From Solwaraspora sp. WMMA2065 (GTDB taxonomy: Bacteria > Actinomycetota > Actinomycetes > Mycobacteriales > Micromonosporaceae), in assembly GCF_030345075.1 (NCBI RefSeq), contig NZ_CP128361.1, positions 6,138,001-6,202,000 of the forward strand: a stretch of DNA of 64,000 nucleotides, written 5' to 3'. Made by a program: the position numbers and the translations under genes. Under the pieces are notes generated by a model. The model worked only from the letters and a program-made list of their open reading frames with translations. It searched no databases and was not told the DNA's origin. Positions 41,970-49,982 of the stretch are shown here, piece after piece. Within the stretch, counting starts at the first letter, position 1, and each line of letters starts with the position of its first letter.

Positions 41970-42320
41970 TCAGCGCAGGTCGACGACCGTACGGTAGGCG
42001 TCCTCGATGCGGGCCGCGAGTGCGACGTCGCCGTCGGTGATCTTGTCGCCGTCGGGGGAGCCGAGCCGGATCTGGGTCTGTCCGTCGGCTCGGCGTACGT
42101 CGGGCCGCAGGTGCAGGGCGTCGGCTGCTACCTTGATCCGCTCGGTGAGCTCGGCGTGCTGGCTGTCGTCGAGCAGCAGGGTTCGCCGGAGTTGCTGGCC
42201 GTCCTGCGTCCACCCGTCCAGTTGCGTGAGCGCATCGCTAAGGTAGTCGCGGCCGGTCCGGCTGGACCAGAGTGCTCGCAAAGCCACACCTCCCAGGCGT
42301 CGTTGCCGGCTTGTGGCCAA
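41970..42320 (-). CDS. Pterin-4a-carbinolamine dehydratase-like protein, active-site motif missing
   Basis: A 116-residue frame whose central part follows the PCD fold: LDGWTQDGQQLRRTLLL, a helix ending AADALHLRPDV, then GQTQIRLGSPDGDKITDGDVALAARIEDAY. In active PCD the helix ends HHPD; here it is LRPD, so the catalytic His pair is absent and the protein may only bind or be a transcription cofactor. The start is unclear: TTG at 42320, GTG at 42287 and TTG at 42281 (seven bases after GGAGG) are all possible. Confidence 0.6.
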   Translation of the reverse strand: MATSRQRRLGGVALRALWSSRTGRDYLSDALTQLDGWTQDGQQLRRTLLLDDSQHAELTERIKVAADALHLRPDVRRADGQTQIRLGSPDGDKITDGDVALAARIEDAYRTVVDLR

Positions 42321-42436
42321 ATCGTCGCCATCCTGTGTCTTGGTCGGTGGTCCCCAGTCTGGCCGCTAACTGGTTGGTGTGTCCACGTCCACCCTTCCGT
42401 CATCTGCTGTCCTAGCAGTCAGCAGGGTTACCCGAA

Positions 42437-42898
42437 ATGCTGATTGATCTGGCAGGCTCATCTGCTGTGCGGAGCGGGCGGGCGAGGCGTCAGGTGGTGG
42501 TCGGGGCGGCGATCGTCGTTGACGGTCGGGTGCTGGCGTGTGCCCGGACCCATCCACCGGGCGCGGCCGGCAAGTGGGAGTTTCCCGGCGGCAAGGTGGA
42601 GAGCGGCGAGACCGAGACCGATGCCCTGATCCGTGAGTGCCGCGAGGAACTCGGGGTTGCGATCACGGTGGGTGACCGGGTCGGCCCCGACCAGCCGCTC
42701 GGCCACGGCCGGTCGGTGCTGCGGGTCTACCTCGCCGGACTGCTCGGACCGGCGCAGCCGACCGCGCTCGAGCACTCAGCTCTGCGCTGGCTGGCGGCCG
42801 ACGAACTCGATCAGGTCACCTGGCTGCCCGCAGATCAGCCGATCGTCGCCGAGCTCCGTCCGTTGCTGCACGCCGGCAGCAGGCCGCACGACGGCTGA
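42437..42898 (+). CDS. MutT-like Nudix hydrolase
   Basis: A 153-residue Nudix hydrolase with a complete Nudix box from Gly52 to Val74 (GKVESGETE then RECREELGV). The pattern of a short MutT with KWEFPGGK matches 8-oxo-dGTP or related (d)NTP pyrophosphohydrolases that sanitise the nucleotide pool. The GTG at 42467 is an alternative start closer to the domain. It is divergent from the PCD-like gene and convergent with the AraC gene. Confidence 0.88.
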   Translation: MLIDLAGSSAVRSGRARRQVVVGAAIVVDGRVLACARTHPPGAAGKWEFPGGKVESGETETDALIRECREELGVAITVGDRVGPDQPLGHGRSVLRVYLAGLLGPAQPTALEHSALRWLAADELDQVTWLPADQPIVAELRPLLHAGSRPHDG

Positions 42899-42933
42899 TG
42901 CCGGGTGCTGTGGTGTCCAGTACAGGCTGCGGC

Positions 42934-43926
42934 TCAGTATGGGCTGGCGCTCGGGTCGCGACTACCGCGGACCGAGCCGGGAGCGACTCCGATCATGCGT
43001 TTGAACGCCCGGCTGAACGCGGCTTCCGATCCGTAGCCGGACTGGCCGGCCAGTTCGCGGACCGTCGTCTGGCCCTGTTCGAGCCTGGCGAGCGCGACGT
43101 GCATCCGCCACCGGGTGACGTACTGGAGTACCGGTTCACCGACGAGCCGGGTGAACCGGGCCGCGAACGACGACCGCGACATCGCGGCTACGCGCGCCAG
43201 CGAGGCGACGGTCCAGGTACGGCTGGGTTCGCGGTGGATCGCCGCGATGGCCCGCCCGATCAGTGGGTCTGACAGCGCGCCGAGCCATCCGGCTCGCGCC
43301 TGCGGGTCGTCGCTGTCGATCCATGACCTGATCGCCTGGATCACCAGGATGTCAGCGAGTCTGGTGGTGACGGCTTCCCCGCCCGGGCGAAGGTCCGACA
43401 CCTCGCTGGTCAGCAACGCGAGGGTGGCACCGATCCAGCCACTGGTCCGCGGGTCCGACCCGGTCGCATGGATGACCGGTGGCAGCAGCCGTACGAGTTG
43501 GTGAGCGGCCGGCCCCTCGAACGACACCACTGCGCAGACCAGCGTGGACGTCTCGCCGCCGCCACCGTGACGGAGTATCGAGTAGTGCGCGTTGAGATGT
43601 TCCTGCGGTAGCAGGTCGACCCGTCCGGCCTTTCCGGCCTGTCCGGTCTGTGGGCTGCTCATCAGCAGATGCCCACGGCCATGCGGCACGAGCGCGAGGT
43701 CGCCGGCGCTCAACTGCAGTGGTGGCGCGTCCCCGACACGTAGCCAGCAGCCACCGGACGTCACGACATGGACACTCAGACAATCGCCGAACGGCGGCAT
43801 CTCCAGCGCCCATGGGGCGCTGACCTCGGTGCGGCAGTAGAAGATCCCGGTCATCCGCAGCAGGTGCAGTGCTTCCCCGACCGGGTCCACCGACACCCAC
43901 GGCGCATCGACCTCGAGTTTCACCAT
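42934..43926 (-). CDS. AraC family regulator with cupin sensor domain
   Basis: A 330-residue regulator. An N-terminal cupin (about 1-190, AraC_binding type with PFGDCLSVHVV, GGCWLRVG, AGDLALVPHGRGH) leads to two helix-turn-helix units (about 225-320: TVASLARVAAMSRSSFAARF, then TVRELAGQSGYGSEAAFSRAFKR). The ATG at 43926 has AGGA upstream; ATGs at 43950 and 43971 are alternatives. It is divergent from the NAD(P)-binding protein gene at 44047, its likely target; this pairing is common. Confidence 0.86.
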   Translation of the reverse strand: MVKLEVDAPWVSVDPVGEALHLLRMTGIFYCRTEVSAPWALEMPPFGDCLSVHVVTSGGCWLRVGDAPPLQLSAGDLALVPHGRGHLLMSSPQTGQAGKAGRVDLLPQEHLNAHYSILRHGGGGETSTLVCAVVSFEGPAAHQLVRLLPPVIHATGSDPRTSGWIGATLALLTSEVSDLRPGGEAVTTRLADILVIQAIRSWIDSDDPQARAGWLGALSDPLIGRAIAAIHREPSRTWTVASLARVAAMSRSSFAARFTRLVGEPVLQYVTRWRMHVALARLEQGQTTVRELAGQSGYGSEAAFSRAFKRMIGVAPGSVRGSRDPSASPY

Positions 43927-44046
43927 CGCGATTCCTGGACGATCGAGCATACTTTCGCGTTTCCCGATCATATCCTCGCCGACCCGGAACTGATTTTGTC
44001 GATGGGGAGCCGCGCACTGGCGGCAACGACGACAGGGGGAGCAGCG

Positions 44047-44709
44047 ATGAAGGTACTGGTGGTCGGTGCATCCGGTGGGTCCGGCCGTGCCACGGTGCGG
44101 GAACTCGGCCACCGGGGCCATGAGGTCACCGCGTTCTCGCGGAACGCGACGACGGTGGCCGGGCAGGTCGATGGCGGCTTGCTGCGCGGGGTGAATGGCG
44201 ACGCCACCGACCCTGGTGACGTCGACAAGGCAGTGCGTGGTCAGGATGCGGTGATCGTCACGCTGGGCATCAGCGAGAACCCGGTGGGGGTCAGGCTGCG
44301 TGGTCCGGCGCACACGCCGCTGGATGTCCGTTCCCGGGGGACCGGTGTCGTTGTCGAGGCGATGCGTCGTCACGGCGTACGCCGGTTGGTGGTGCAGACG
44401 TCGTACGGCGTCGGACCCACCCGGACGCACCTGCCCATGCTCCAGCGTCTGGTCTTCTGGGTCCTCCTACGACCGCAGATCGTCGACACCGAGAGGCAGG
44501 AGCGGATCGTGCGGTCCAGTGGCCTGGACTGGACCGCAGTTCAACCGGTGAACCTCACCGACGACGACCCGGCCGAGCCGCCGTTCGTCTCGACCACCGG
44601 TGCGACCCGCAGCATGAAAGTGGCTCGTACGCAGGTCGCCTGGCTCCTGGCGGAGTCGGTCGAGAACGACGGCCACATCGGCGCGACACTCTCCCTCTCG
44701 GCTCGATGA
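44047..44709 (+). CDS. NAD(P)-binding SDR/NmrA-like protein
   Basis: A 220-residue atypical short-chain dehydrogenase. The nucleotide motif GASGGSGRAT is at residues 7-16; HGVRRLVVQTSYGVG and LDWTAVQPVNLTDD follow as in NAD(P)H-binding redox-sensing proteins (SDR a5 type). AGGGGGA at 44034-44040 precedes the ATG. The divergent AraC gene probably controls it. Substrate unknown. A convergent GH12 gene follows after 19 bases. Confidence 0.85.
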   Translation: MKVLVVGASGGSGRATVRELGHRGHEVTAFSRNATTVAGQVDGGLLRGVNGDATDPGDVDKAVRGQDAVIVTLGISENPVGVRLRGPAHTPLDVRSRGTGVVVEAMRRHGVRRLVVQTSYGVGPTRTHLPMLQRLVFWVLLRPQIVDTERQERIVRSSGLDWTAVQPVNLTDDDPAEPPFVSTTGATRSMKVARTQVAWLLAESVENDGHIGATLSLSAR

Positions 44710-44728
44710 CCGACGGCGCGACCGACGA

Positions 44729-45511
44729 TCAGAGGTTGATCGCGACCTGGAACGCCCGGGAGGTGAGCCCGGCACCGCCGTGCCAGATCTCGAAACCCGC
44801 CTCGACCCCGCTGAGGTACCAGTCCCGGTCGAGGTAGCCGCGGCCCACCGCGTCCCGGGTGAACGCCGCCAACTCCAGGTCCCGTACCTCGTCGACCGGC
44901 GTGGTACGCACGTACGCCACGTAGTTCCAGTGCCAGTCGGCGTAGTAGACGTCCCAGGTCGCCCCGGCCAGGGTCACTCCCCGCGCCACCAGCGTCCCGG
45001 CCGGCTCGGCCCCGCCGGCCCGATCCAGCCAGACCATCAGTTCGGCGCCGTCGGGGGAGCGGTGGGCGTTGGCGTCGGTGTGGAACCACAGGTCGTACGC
45101 GGCGTTCCAGCGGCCGGTGGCGTCCTGGGTGTCGATCGTCCAGTCGGACCGGGCGGAGCGCAACTGCCGTACCTTGATCGGCAGGCCGCTGCCGACGGTG
45201 CAGTTGCCCCAGTGGCAGCCCTGGTAGATGGTCGGGTAGGCGACGGCGGAGCCGTCCCGCTTGTCGTGCTCGGTGTGGGTCACCTCGAACTGGCCGGCCG
45301 CGTCGACGGTCAGGCACTGCGGGGTGTCCGCACCCCAGATGTTGTTCATCACCACGTACCGCTTGTCGGTGATGTCGATCGTGTCGGCCCGCCCGCAGAG
45401 TTCGCTGGCGTCGGCGTCCGGTGCCAGCCAGACGACGGTCACGCCGGCGACGACGAGGGCGGCGACGACGAGTGCGGGCAGGCGGTGGCGCCGGAGGCGG
45501 AGCGGGATCAT
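44729..45511 (-). CDS. Secreted GH12 endoglucanase
   Basis: A 260-residue glycoside hydrolase family 12 enzyme (beta-1,4-glucanase or xyloglucanase). The signal segment is about residues 12-36. The beta-sandwich has YVVMNNIWGADTPQC, YPTIYQGCHWGNC and the two catalytic residues: Glu157 (GAELMVWLD, nucleophile) and Glu241 (AGFEIWHGG, acid/base). It aligns over its length with the CelB2-type enzymes of Streptomyces. No binding module follows. Together with the pectate lyase it points to plant cell-wall degradation. The start is the ATG at 45511. Confidence 0.9.
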   Translation of the reverse strand: MIPLRLRRHRLPALVVAALVVAGVTVVWLAPDADASELCGRADTIDITDKRYVVMNNIWGADTPQCLTVDAAGQFEVTHTEHDKRDGSAVAYPTIYQGCHWGNCTVGSGLPIKVRQLRSARSDWTIDTQDATGRWNAAYDLWFHTDANAHRSPDGAELMVWLDRAGGAEPAGTLVARGVTLAGATWDVYYADWHWNYVAYVRTTPVDEVRDLELAAFTRDAVGRGYLDRDWYLSGVEAGFEIWHGGAGLTSRAFQVAINL

Positions 45512-45679
45512 GGTGGGGGAGTCCTTCGGCGAGCAGCCCGCAGTACAGGCTGGTGCCGTGGGTCCGGCGGCCCGACGCCGCCCCACGACGGAAACGGTGG
45601 ACAAGGTCCGTTCCCGGCTCCGCCGAGGATGTTACGACCGTCAATGGCTGGCGGGCAACCCCGGCGACCACGGAAAGAA

Positions 45680-45718
45680 ACCGCCCCTCCCGGCGCACGA
45701 AGCACCGGGAGGGGCGGT
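45680..45718 (-). terminator. Terminator of the sdh operon
   Basis: ACCGCCCCTCCCGG (45680-45693) pairs perfectly with 45705-45718 over an 11-base loop. On the minus strand the stem is followed by TTCTTTCC, a T-rich tail, so it ends the sdhCAB transcript. Confidence 0.85.
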
Positions 45719-45767
45719 CAGCGGTCCTGGTCCGGGTGAGACCGGCTCAGCGGTCCTGGTCCGGGTG
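45718..45767. repeat. 21-bp direct repeat at the sdhB 3' end
   Basis: Bases 45718-45738 are repeated exactly at 45747-45767. The second copy encodes the last residues and the stop of sdhB, the first lies just downstream of it. It looks like a small duplication that left the real stop in place. Confidence 0.85.
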
Positions 45768-46799
45768 GTGGTAGTTGAGCGACTTGTCCGGCAGTGGGAA
45801 AGTGACGTCCTCGCCGAACGGCGACGGCGCGGCCGGCTTGTCGAACGCCAGCTCGCTGATCGGCAGGTGGCCCTTCTCGTCCACCGCCGCCGCCTGCGGG
45901 CGGGGCACCTGGCGGTGCCAGTTGACCCCGCGCTCGGCGTCGGCCGCCGCGCTGTGGTCGCCGTCCGCCGGCAGCCCGGCGGTCGTGGCGGCCGGCTGGT
46001 CCAGGCCGGACTCGCCGAGCGCCGGTCCACTCGCCGCCGTGCCGTTCTGTCCCCGCCGGAAGATCTTGCTGCCGAGCCACACGAGGGGATCGTACCGCCG
46101 GTCGACGACGCGTTCCTTCATCGGGATGATCGCGTTGTCGGTGATCTTGATGTGCTCGGGGCAGACCTCGGTACAGCACTTGGTGATGTTGCAGTAGCCC
46201 AGCCCCTGCTGCGCCTGCGCGTACTGCTTGCGGTCGGTCCTGGTGTCCAGCGGATGCATGTCCAGCTCGGCGGCGCGGATGAACACCCGGGGACCGGAGA
46301 ACGCGGTCTTGTTGTCCTCGTGGTCACGTACCACGTGGCAGGTGTTCTGGCAGAGGAAGCATTCGATGCACTTGCGGAACTCCTGCGAACGTTCCACGTC
46401 GACCTGCTGCATCCGGTACTCGCCGGGGGCAAGGTCCTCCGGCGGGCTGAACGCCGGCGTCTCCAACGACTTCTGGTAGTTGAACGAGACGTCGGTGACC
46501 AGGTCGCGGATCACCGGGAAGGTCCGCAGCGGGCTGACGCTGATCGTCTCGTTCTCCTCGAACGTCGACATCCGCGTCATGCAGCCCAGCTTCGGCATGC
46601 CGTTGATCTCCATGGAGCAGGAGCCGCACTTGCCGGCCTTGCAGTTCCACCGGCAGGCCAGATCCGGAGCCTCGGTGGCCTGCAGCCGGTGGATGACGTC
46701 GAGGACAACCTCGCCCTCGTTCACCTCCACCTGGTAGTCCTGCAGGTCGCCGCCGGTCTCGTCGCCCCGCCACACCCTGAAGTGGCGCTTGGTGCCCAT
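45747..46799 (-). CDS. sdhB: Succinate dehydrogenase iron-sulfur subunit with C-terminal extension
   Basis: SdhB carries electrons from the flavoprotein to the membrane quinone site. The 350 residues contain the [2Fe-2S] ligands in ACRWNCKAGKCGSC and a later Cys (KLGC), then the two cluster sets CIECFLCQNTC and CNITKCCTEVCPE. The usual protein is about 240-260 residues; here about 95 further residues follow, Pro/Ala-rich, ending in FPLPDKSLNYHHPDQDR. The ATG overlaps the sdhA stop (TGATG). Confidence 0.93.
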   Translation of the reverse strand: MGTKRHFRVWRGDETGGDLQDYQVEVNEGEVVLDVIHRLQATEAPDLACRWNCKAGKCGSCSMEINGMPKLGCMTRMSTFEENETISVSPLRTFPVIRDLVTDVSFNYQKSLETPAFSPPEDLAPGEYRMQQVDVERSQEFRKCIECFLCQNTCHVVRDHEDNKTAFSGPRVFIRAAELDMHPLDTRTDRKQYAQAQQGLGYCNITKCCTEVCPEHIKITDNAIIPMKERVVDRRYDPLVWLGSKIFRRGQNGTAASGPALGESGLDQPAATTAGLPADGDHSAAADAERGVNWHRQVPRPQAAAVDEKGHLPISELAFDKPAAPSPFGEDVTFPLPDKSLNYHHPDQDR

Positions 46800-48736
46800 C
46801 AGTTGTCCGCCTCCTCAGCGAGCGCGTCCTGCGCCAGCGCGTCGAACTCCGCCAACTCCTCGTCGGTCAGATACTTGGCCAGCTCCGCCCGGTCGAAGAG
46901 CTTGATCAGCTCCGGGCGCATCTTCGGCAGCGGCTTGGGCTCCAGCTTGACCGTGTCACCGTCCAGCGAGCAGACCAGGTTGACCGTGCGCCACGTCGGG
47001 GCCATGGTCGGGTGGTCCTCGCGGGTGTGCCCGCCGCGGGACTCGGTGCGCTCCAGCGCGGCCTTGGCGGTGCACTCCGACACCACCAGCATGTTGCGCA
47101 GGTCCAGCGCCAGGTGCCAACCCGGGTTGTAACGCCGGCCGCCGGCGGCGCTGACCTTGACCACGCGCTCGCGCAGCTCGGCCAGCCTGACCAGCGAATC
47201 CGCCAGTTCACCTTCGCGCCGGATGATGCCGACCAGGTCGCCCATCACCGCCTGCAGGTCCTGCTGCAGGGTGTACGGGTTCTCCCCGGTGTCGCGCGAC
47301 AGCGGCGCCAGCGCCTGGTCCACCGCCTGCTCCACCTCGTCGGCCGAGACCTTCGGCCGCCGGTCCAGCCCGCCGACGTACGCGGCCGCGTGTTCACCGG
47401 CCCGCTTGCCGAAGACCAGCAGGTCGGACAGGGAGTTGCCGCCGAGGCGGTTGGAGCCGTGCATGCCGCCGGAGACCTCACCGGCGGCGAACAGGCCGCT
47501 GATCCGGCCGGCCGCTGCGGCGGTGTCCGGGTCGACCTCGACACCACCCATCACGTAGTGGCAGGTCGGCCCGACCTCCATCGGCTGCCTGGTGATGTCG
47601 ACGTCGGCCAGCTCCTTGAACTGGTGGTACATCGACGGCAGCCGGCGACGGATCTCCTCGGCCGGGAGCCGGCTGGCGATGTCCAGCAGTACGCCGCCGG
47701 ACTCCGTACCACGACCGGCCTTGACCTCGCTGTTGATCGCGCGGGCGACCTCGTCACGGGGCAGCAGCTCCGGCGGACGCCGGTTGTTGTCCGGGTCGGT
47801 GTACCAGCGGTCCGCCTCCTCCTCGGTCTCCGCGTACTGCTTGCGAAACACGTCGGGAACGTAGTCGAACATGAACCGCTTGCCGTCGGTGTTGCGCAGC
47901 ACGCCGCCGTCGCCCCGGACCGACTCGGTGACCAGGATGCCCTTGACCGACGGCGGCCAGACCATGCCGGTCGGGTGGAACTGCAGGAACTCCATGTTGA
48001 TCAGAGTGGCGCCGGCCCGCAGGGCCAGCGCGTGCCCGTCGCCGGTGTACTCCCAGGAGTTGGAGGTGACCTTGTACGACTTGCCGACCCCGCCGGTGGC
48101 CAGCACCACCGCCGGCGCCTCGAAGAGCACGAACTCGCCGCTCTCCCGGTAGTAGCCGAAGGCGCCGGCGACCCGGGGGCCGTCCGGCCCGTCCTCCAGC
48201 ATCAGCTCGGTGATGGTGGTCTCGGCGAAGACCTTGATCCGGGCGTCGTGGACGCCGTACTCCCGCTTGTCCTCCTGCTGCAGCGAGACGATCTTCTGCT
48301 GCAGGGTACGGATCAGCTCCAGGCCGGTGCGGTCACCGACGTGGGCCAGTCGCGGGTACTCGTGACCGCCGAAGTTGCGCTGCGAGATCTTGCCGTCCTT
48401 CGTACGGTCGAACAGCGCGCCGTACGTCTCCAGCTCCCAGATCCGCTGCGGTGACTCCTTGGCGTGCAGTTCGGCCATCCGGAAGTTGTTGAGGAACTTG
48501 CCGCCGCGCATGGTGTCGCGAAAGTGCACCTGCCAGCTGTCGCGGCTGTTCACGTTGCCCATGGCCGCCGCCGCGCCGCCCTCGGCCATCACCGTGTGCG
48601 CCTTGCCGAACAGCGACTTGGAGATGATCGCGGTACGTTTGCCGGCCAGCCGGGCCTCGATCGCCGCCCGCAGCCCGGCGCCGCCGGCGCCGATGACCAC
48701 GACGTCGTAGTGGTGTCGTTCGATTCGGGTAGTCAT
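46799..48736 (-). CDS. sdhA: Succinate dehydrogenase flavoprotein subunit
   Basis: SdhA oxidises succinate to fumarate in the TCA cycle. The 645-residue protein has the FAD motif VIGAGGAGLRAA, His47 in FGKAHTVMAEGG as the probable covalent FAD site, the substrate block FLQFHPTG, and HGSNRLGGNSLSDLL near the second FAD region. The type is that of actinobacterial Sdh with a single five-helix anchor (Rv0247c-0249c). The ATG at 48736 is preferred over a TTG at 48745. It follows sdhC by 13 bases. Confidence 0.95.
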   Translation of the reverse strand: MTTRIERHHYDVVVIGAGGAGLRAAIEARLAGKRTAIISKSLFGKAHTVMAEGGAAAAMGNVNSRDSWQVHFRDTMRGGKFLNNFRMAELHAKESPQRIWELETYGALFDRTKDGKISQRNFGGHEYPRLAHVGDRTGLELIRTLQQKIVSLQQEDKREYGVHDARIKVFAETTITELMLEDGPDGPRVAGAFGYYRESGEFVLFEAPAVVLATGGVGKSYKVTSNSWEYTGDGHALALRAGATLINMEFLQFHPTGMVWPPSVKGILVTESVRGDGGVLRNTDGKRFMFDYVPDVFRKQYAETEEEADRWYTDPDNNRRPPELLPRDEVARAINSEVKAGRGTESGGVLLDIASRLPAEEIRRRLPSMYHQFKELADVDITRQPMEVGPTCHYVMGGVEVDPDTAAAAGRISGLFAAGEVSGGMHGSNRLGGNSLSDLLVFGKRAGEHAAAYVGGLDRRPKVSADEVEQAVDQALAPLSRDTGENPYTLQQDLQAVMGDLVGIIRREGELADSLVRLAELRERVVKVSAAGGRRYNPGWHLALDLRNMLVVSECTAKAALERTESRGGHTREDHPTMAPTWRTVNLVCSLDGDTVKLEPKPLPKMRPELIKLFDRAELAKYLTDEELAEFDALAQDALAEEADN

Positions 48737-48749
48737 ATCGTCCAAGCCC

Positions 48750-49556
48750 TTAGTTGAAGAACCGCAGGTCGCCGAACCAGCCGGCGGACAGCGCCATCAC
48801 GTAGAAGTCGGTCAGCGCGAGCGTGCCGAGGGTGATCCAGGCCAACTGCATGTGCCGGACGTTGAGCTTGGAGATGAACGTCCAGATCCGGTAGCGCACC
48901 GGGTGCTTGGAGAAGTGCTTCAGCCGGCCACCGGCGATGTGCCGGCAGGAGTGGCAGGACAGCGTGTACGCCCACAGCATGATCACGTTGCCGAGCAGGA
49001 TGACGTTGCCCAGGCCGACACCGAAGCCGTTCTCGCCGTCGAAGGCGAGGACCGCGTCCCAGGTGTTGATCAGCGAGATGATCGCGGCGGCGTAGAAGGC
49101 GTAGCGGTGCACGTTCTGGAAGACCAGCGGGAAGCGGGTCTCGCCGGTGTAGCGCTGGTGGCCGTCCGGCACCGCGCAGGCCGGCGGGCTCAGCCAGAAC
49201 GCCCGGTAGTAGGCCTTGCGGTAGTAGTAGCAGGTCAGCCGGAACAGCAGCAGGAACGGCAGGGTCAGCGCCGCGTCCGGGATGATCCACCAGCCGGGTA
49301 GGAACCGGCCGAAGTGCGCCGCCTCCGGTACGCAGCGCTCGGTGACGCACGGTGAGTAGAACGGGGTGAGGTAGTGGTGCTCCTGGACCCAGTAGAAGTC
49401 GTGCATGAATACCCGGACGGTGGCGTAGGTGACCCAGGCACCGAGTCCGATCACGGTGATCAGCGGGGGTAGCCACCACCGGTCGGTGCGCAACGTCTTC
49501 GCCGCGATGGCGGCGCGCGCCCGCGCCTGCCCCGGCATCGTTGCCGTAGTCGTCAT
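48750..49556 (-). CDS. sdhC: Succinate dehydrogenase membrane anchor subunit
   Basis: A 268-residue membrane protein with about five spans, the single-subunit anchor that replaces SdhC plus SdhD in this Sdh class. Histidines on or near the spans (FMHDFYWVQEHHYL, NVHRYAFY, YTLSCHSCRHIAGG) are candidate heme ligands. It is the first gene of sdhCAB. The ATG at 49556 has AGGGAGACAGG upstream. The leader before it is over 350 bases if the promoter at 49916-49944 is used. Confidence 0.9.
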   Translation of the reverse strand: MTTTATMPGQARARAAIAAKTLRTDRWWLPPLITVIGLGAWVTYATVRVFMHDFYWVQEHHYLTPFYSPCVTERCVPEAAHFGRFLPGWWIIPDAALTLPFLLLFRLTCYYYRKAYYRAFWLSPPACAVPDGHQRYTGETRFPLVFQNVHRYAFYAAAIISLINTWDAVLAFDGENGFGVGLGNVILLGNVIMLWAYTLSCHSCRHIAGGRLKHFSKHPVRYRIWTFISKLNVRHMQLAWITLGTLALTDFYVMALSAGWFGDLRFFN

Positions 49557-49870
49557 CCTGTCTCCCTGACGGGGCCCGACCCGTGCAAGGGCGGACCCGG
49601 ATATCTTCGGCCGGTCTGTGGCGTAGCAGGGCAGAGCCCAGATGCCGTGCGACCGCGTGCTCCGGAACCCGCACCACACGCATCGGCGGGCGCTGGTCCG
49701 GTGCACACGTTACGCCCAGTACCGGCGGCCGTATGCGCAAGGGAGTCTTGCCGGTATCGCGTCGGTTACGAAAGCCCGGCCCGCCGCTAGGGCGGTGGAT
49801 GTGCAGAAGCTCACTGGATCCCGAGCGGCGTCGGTCACAGATTGACAGCGAACGCGTCGTCAGGGGTGAC

Positions 49871-49901
49871 GGGCGGTGCGGTCGACCAGCCCGCACCGCC
49901 C
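49871..49901 (-). promoter_or_regulatory. Hairpin at the 5' end of the sdh leader
   Basis: GGGCGGTGCGG (49871-49881) pairs perfectly with 49891-49901 over a 9-base loop. If the promoter at 49916-49944 is right, this hairpin forms within the first 40 bases of the mRNA. It may protect the 5' end, act as an attenuator, or instead terminate tldE transcription. Confidence 0.4.
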
Positions 49902-49915
49902 ATCGCGGACCCCAG

Positions 49916-49944
49916 AGTTAGTGAGGTATGGCTAACCTAAGCAA
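49916..49944 (-). promoter_or_regulatory. sdh promoter with IdeR/DmdR iron box
   Basis: On the plus strand TGAGGTATGGCTAACCTAA (49922-49940) matches 16 of 19 positions of the IdeR/DmdR consensus TTAGGTTAGGCTAACCTAA. On the minus strand TTGCTT (49944-49939) and CTAACT (49921-49916) form a -35/-10 pair with a 17-base spacer. The box fills that spacer, so iron-loaded regulator would block RNA polymerase. An activating role is also known for such sites when placed upstream, but the position here favours repression. Confidence 0.6.
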
Positions 49945-49982
49945 TCCGCCTAGCGTCGTCAATCTCGCAGGTTTCGCCGGGG

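Larger units (their letters stand above)
49557..49982. other. Promoter and long leader of the sdh operon
   Basis: 426 bases without a gene. It contains the iron-box promoter at 49916-49944, a hairpin at 49871-49901 near the predicted 5' end of the transcript, and about 300 further bases of leader without a clear structure. All elements can only serve the sdh operon, because the tldE gene ends here. Confidence 0.6.

Noticed and set aside
42321-42436. Small gene between the PCD-like and Nudix genes
   Set aside because: No start with ribosome binding site and no coding pattern; treated as divergent promoter DNA.
45588-45620. LacI-type operator upstream of the GH12 gene (GGAAACGG ... CCGTTCC)
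   Set aside because: The arms are unequal and the spacing too large for a LacI operator; chance similarity cannot be excluded.
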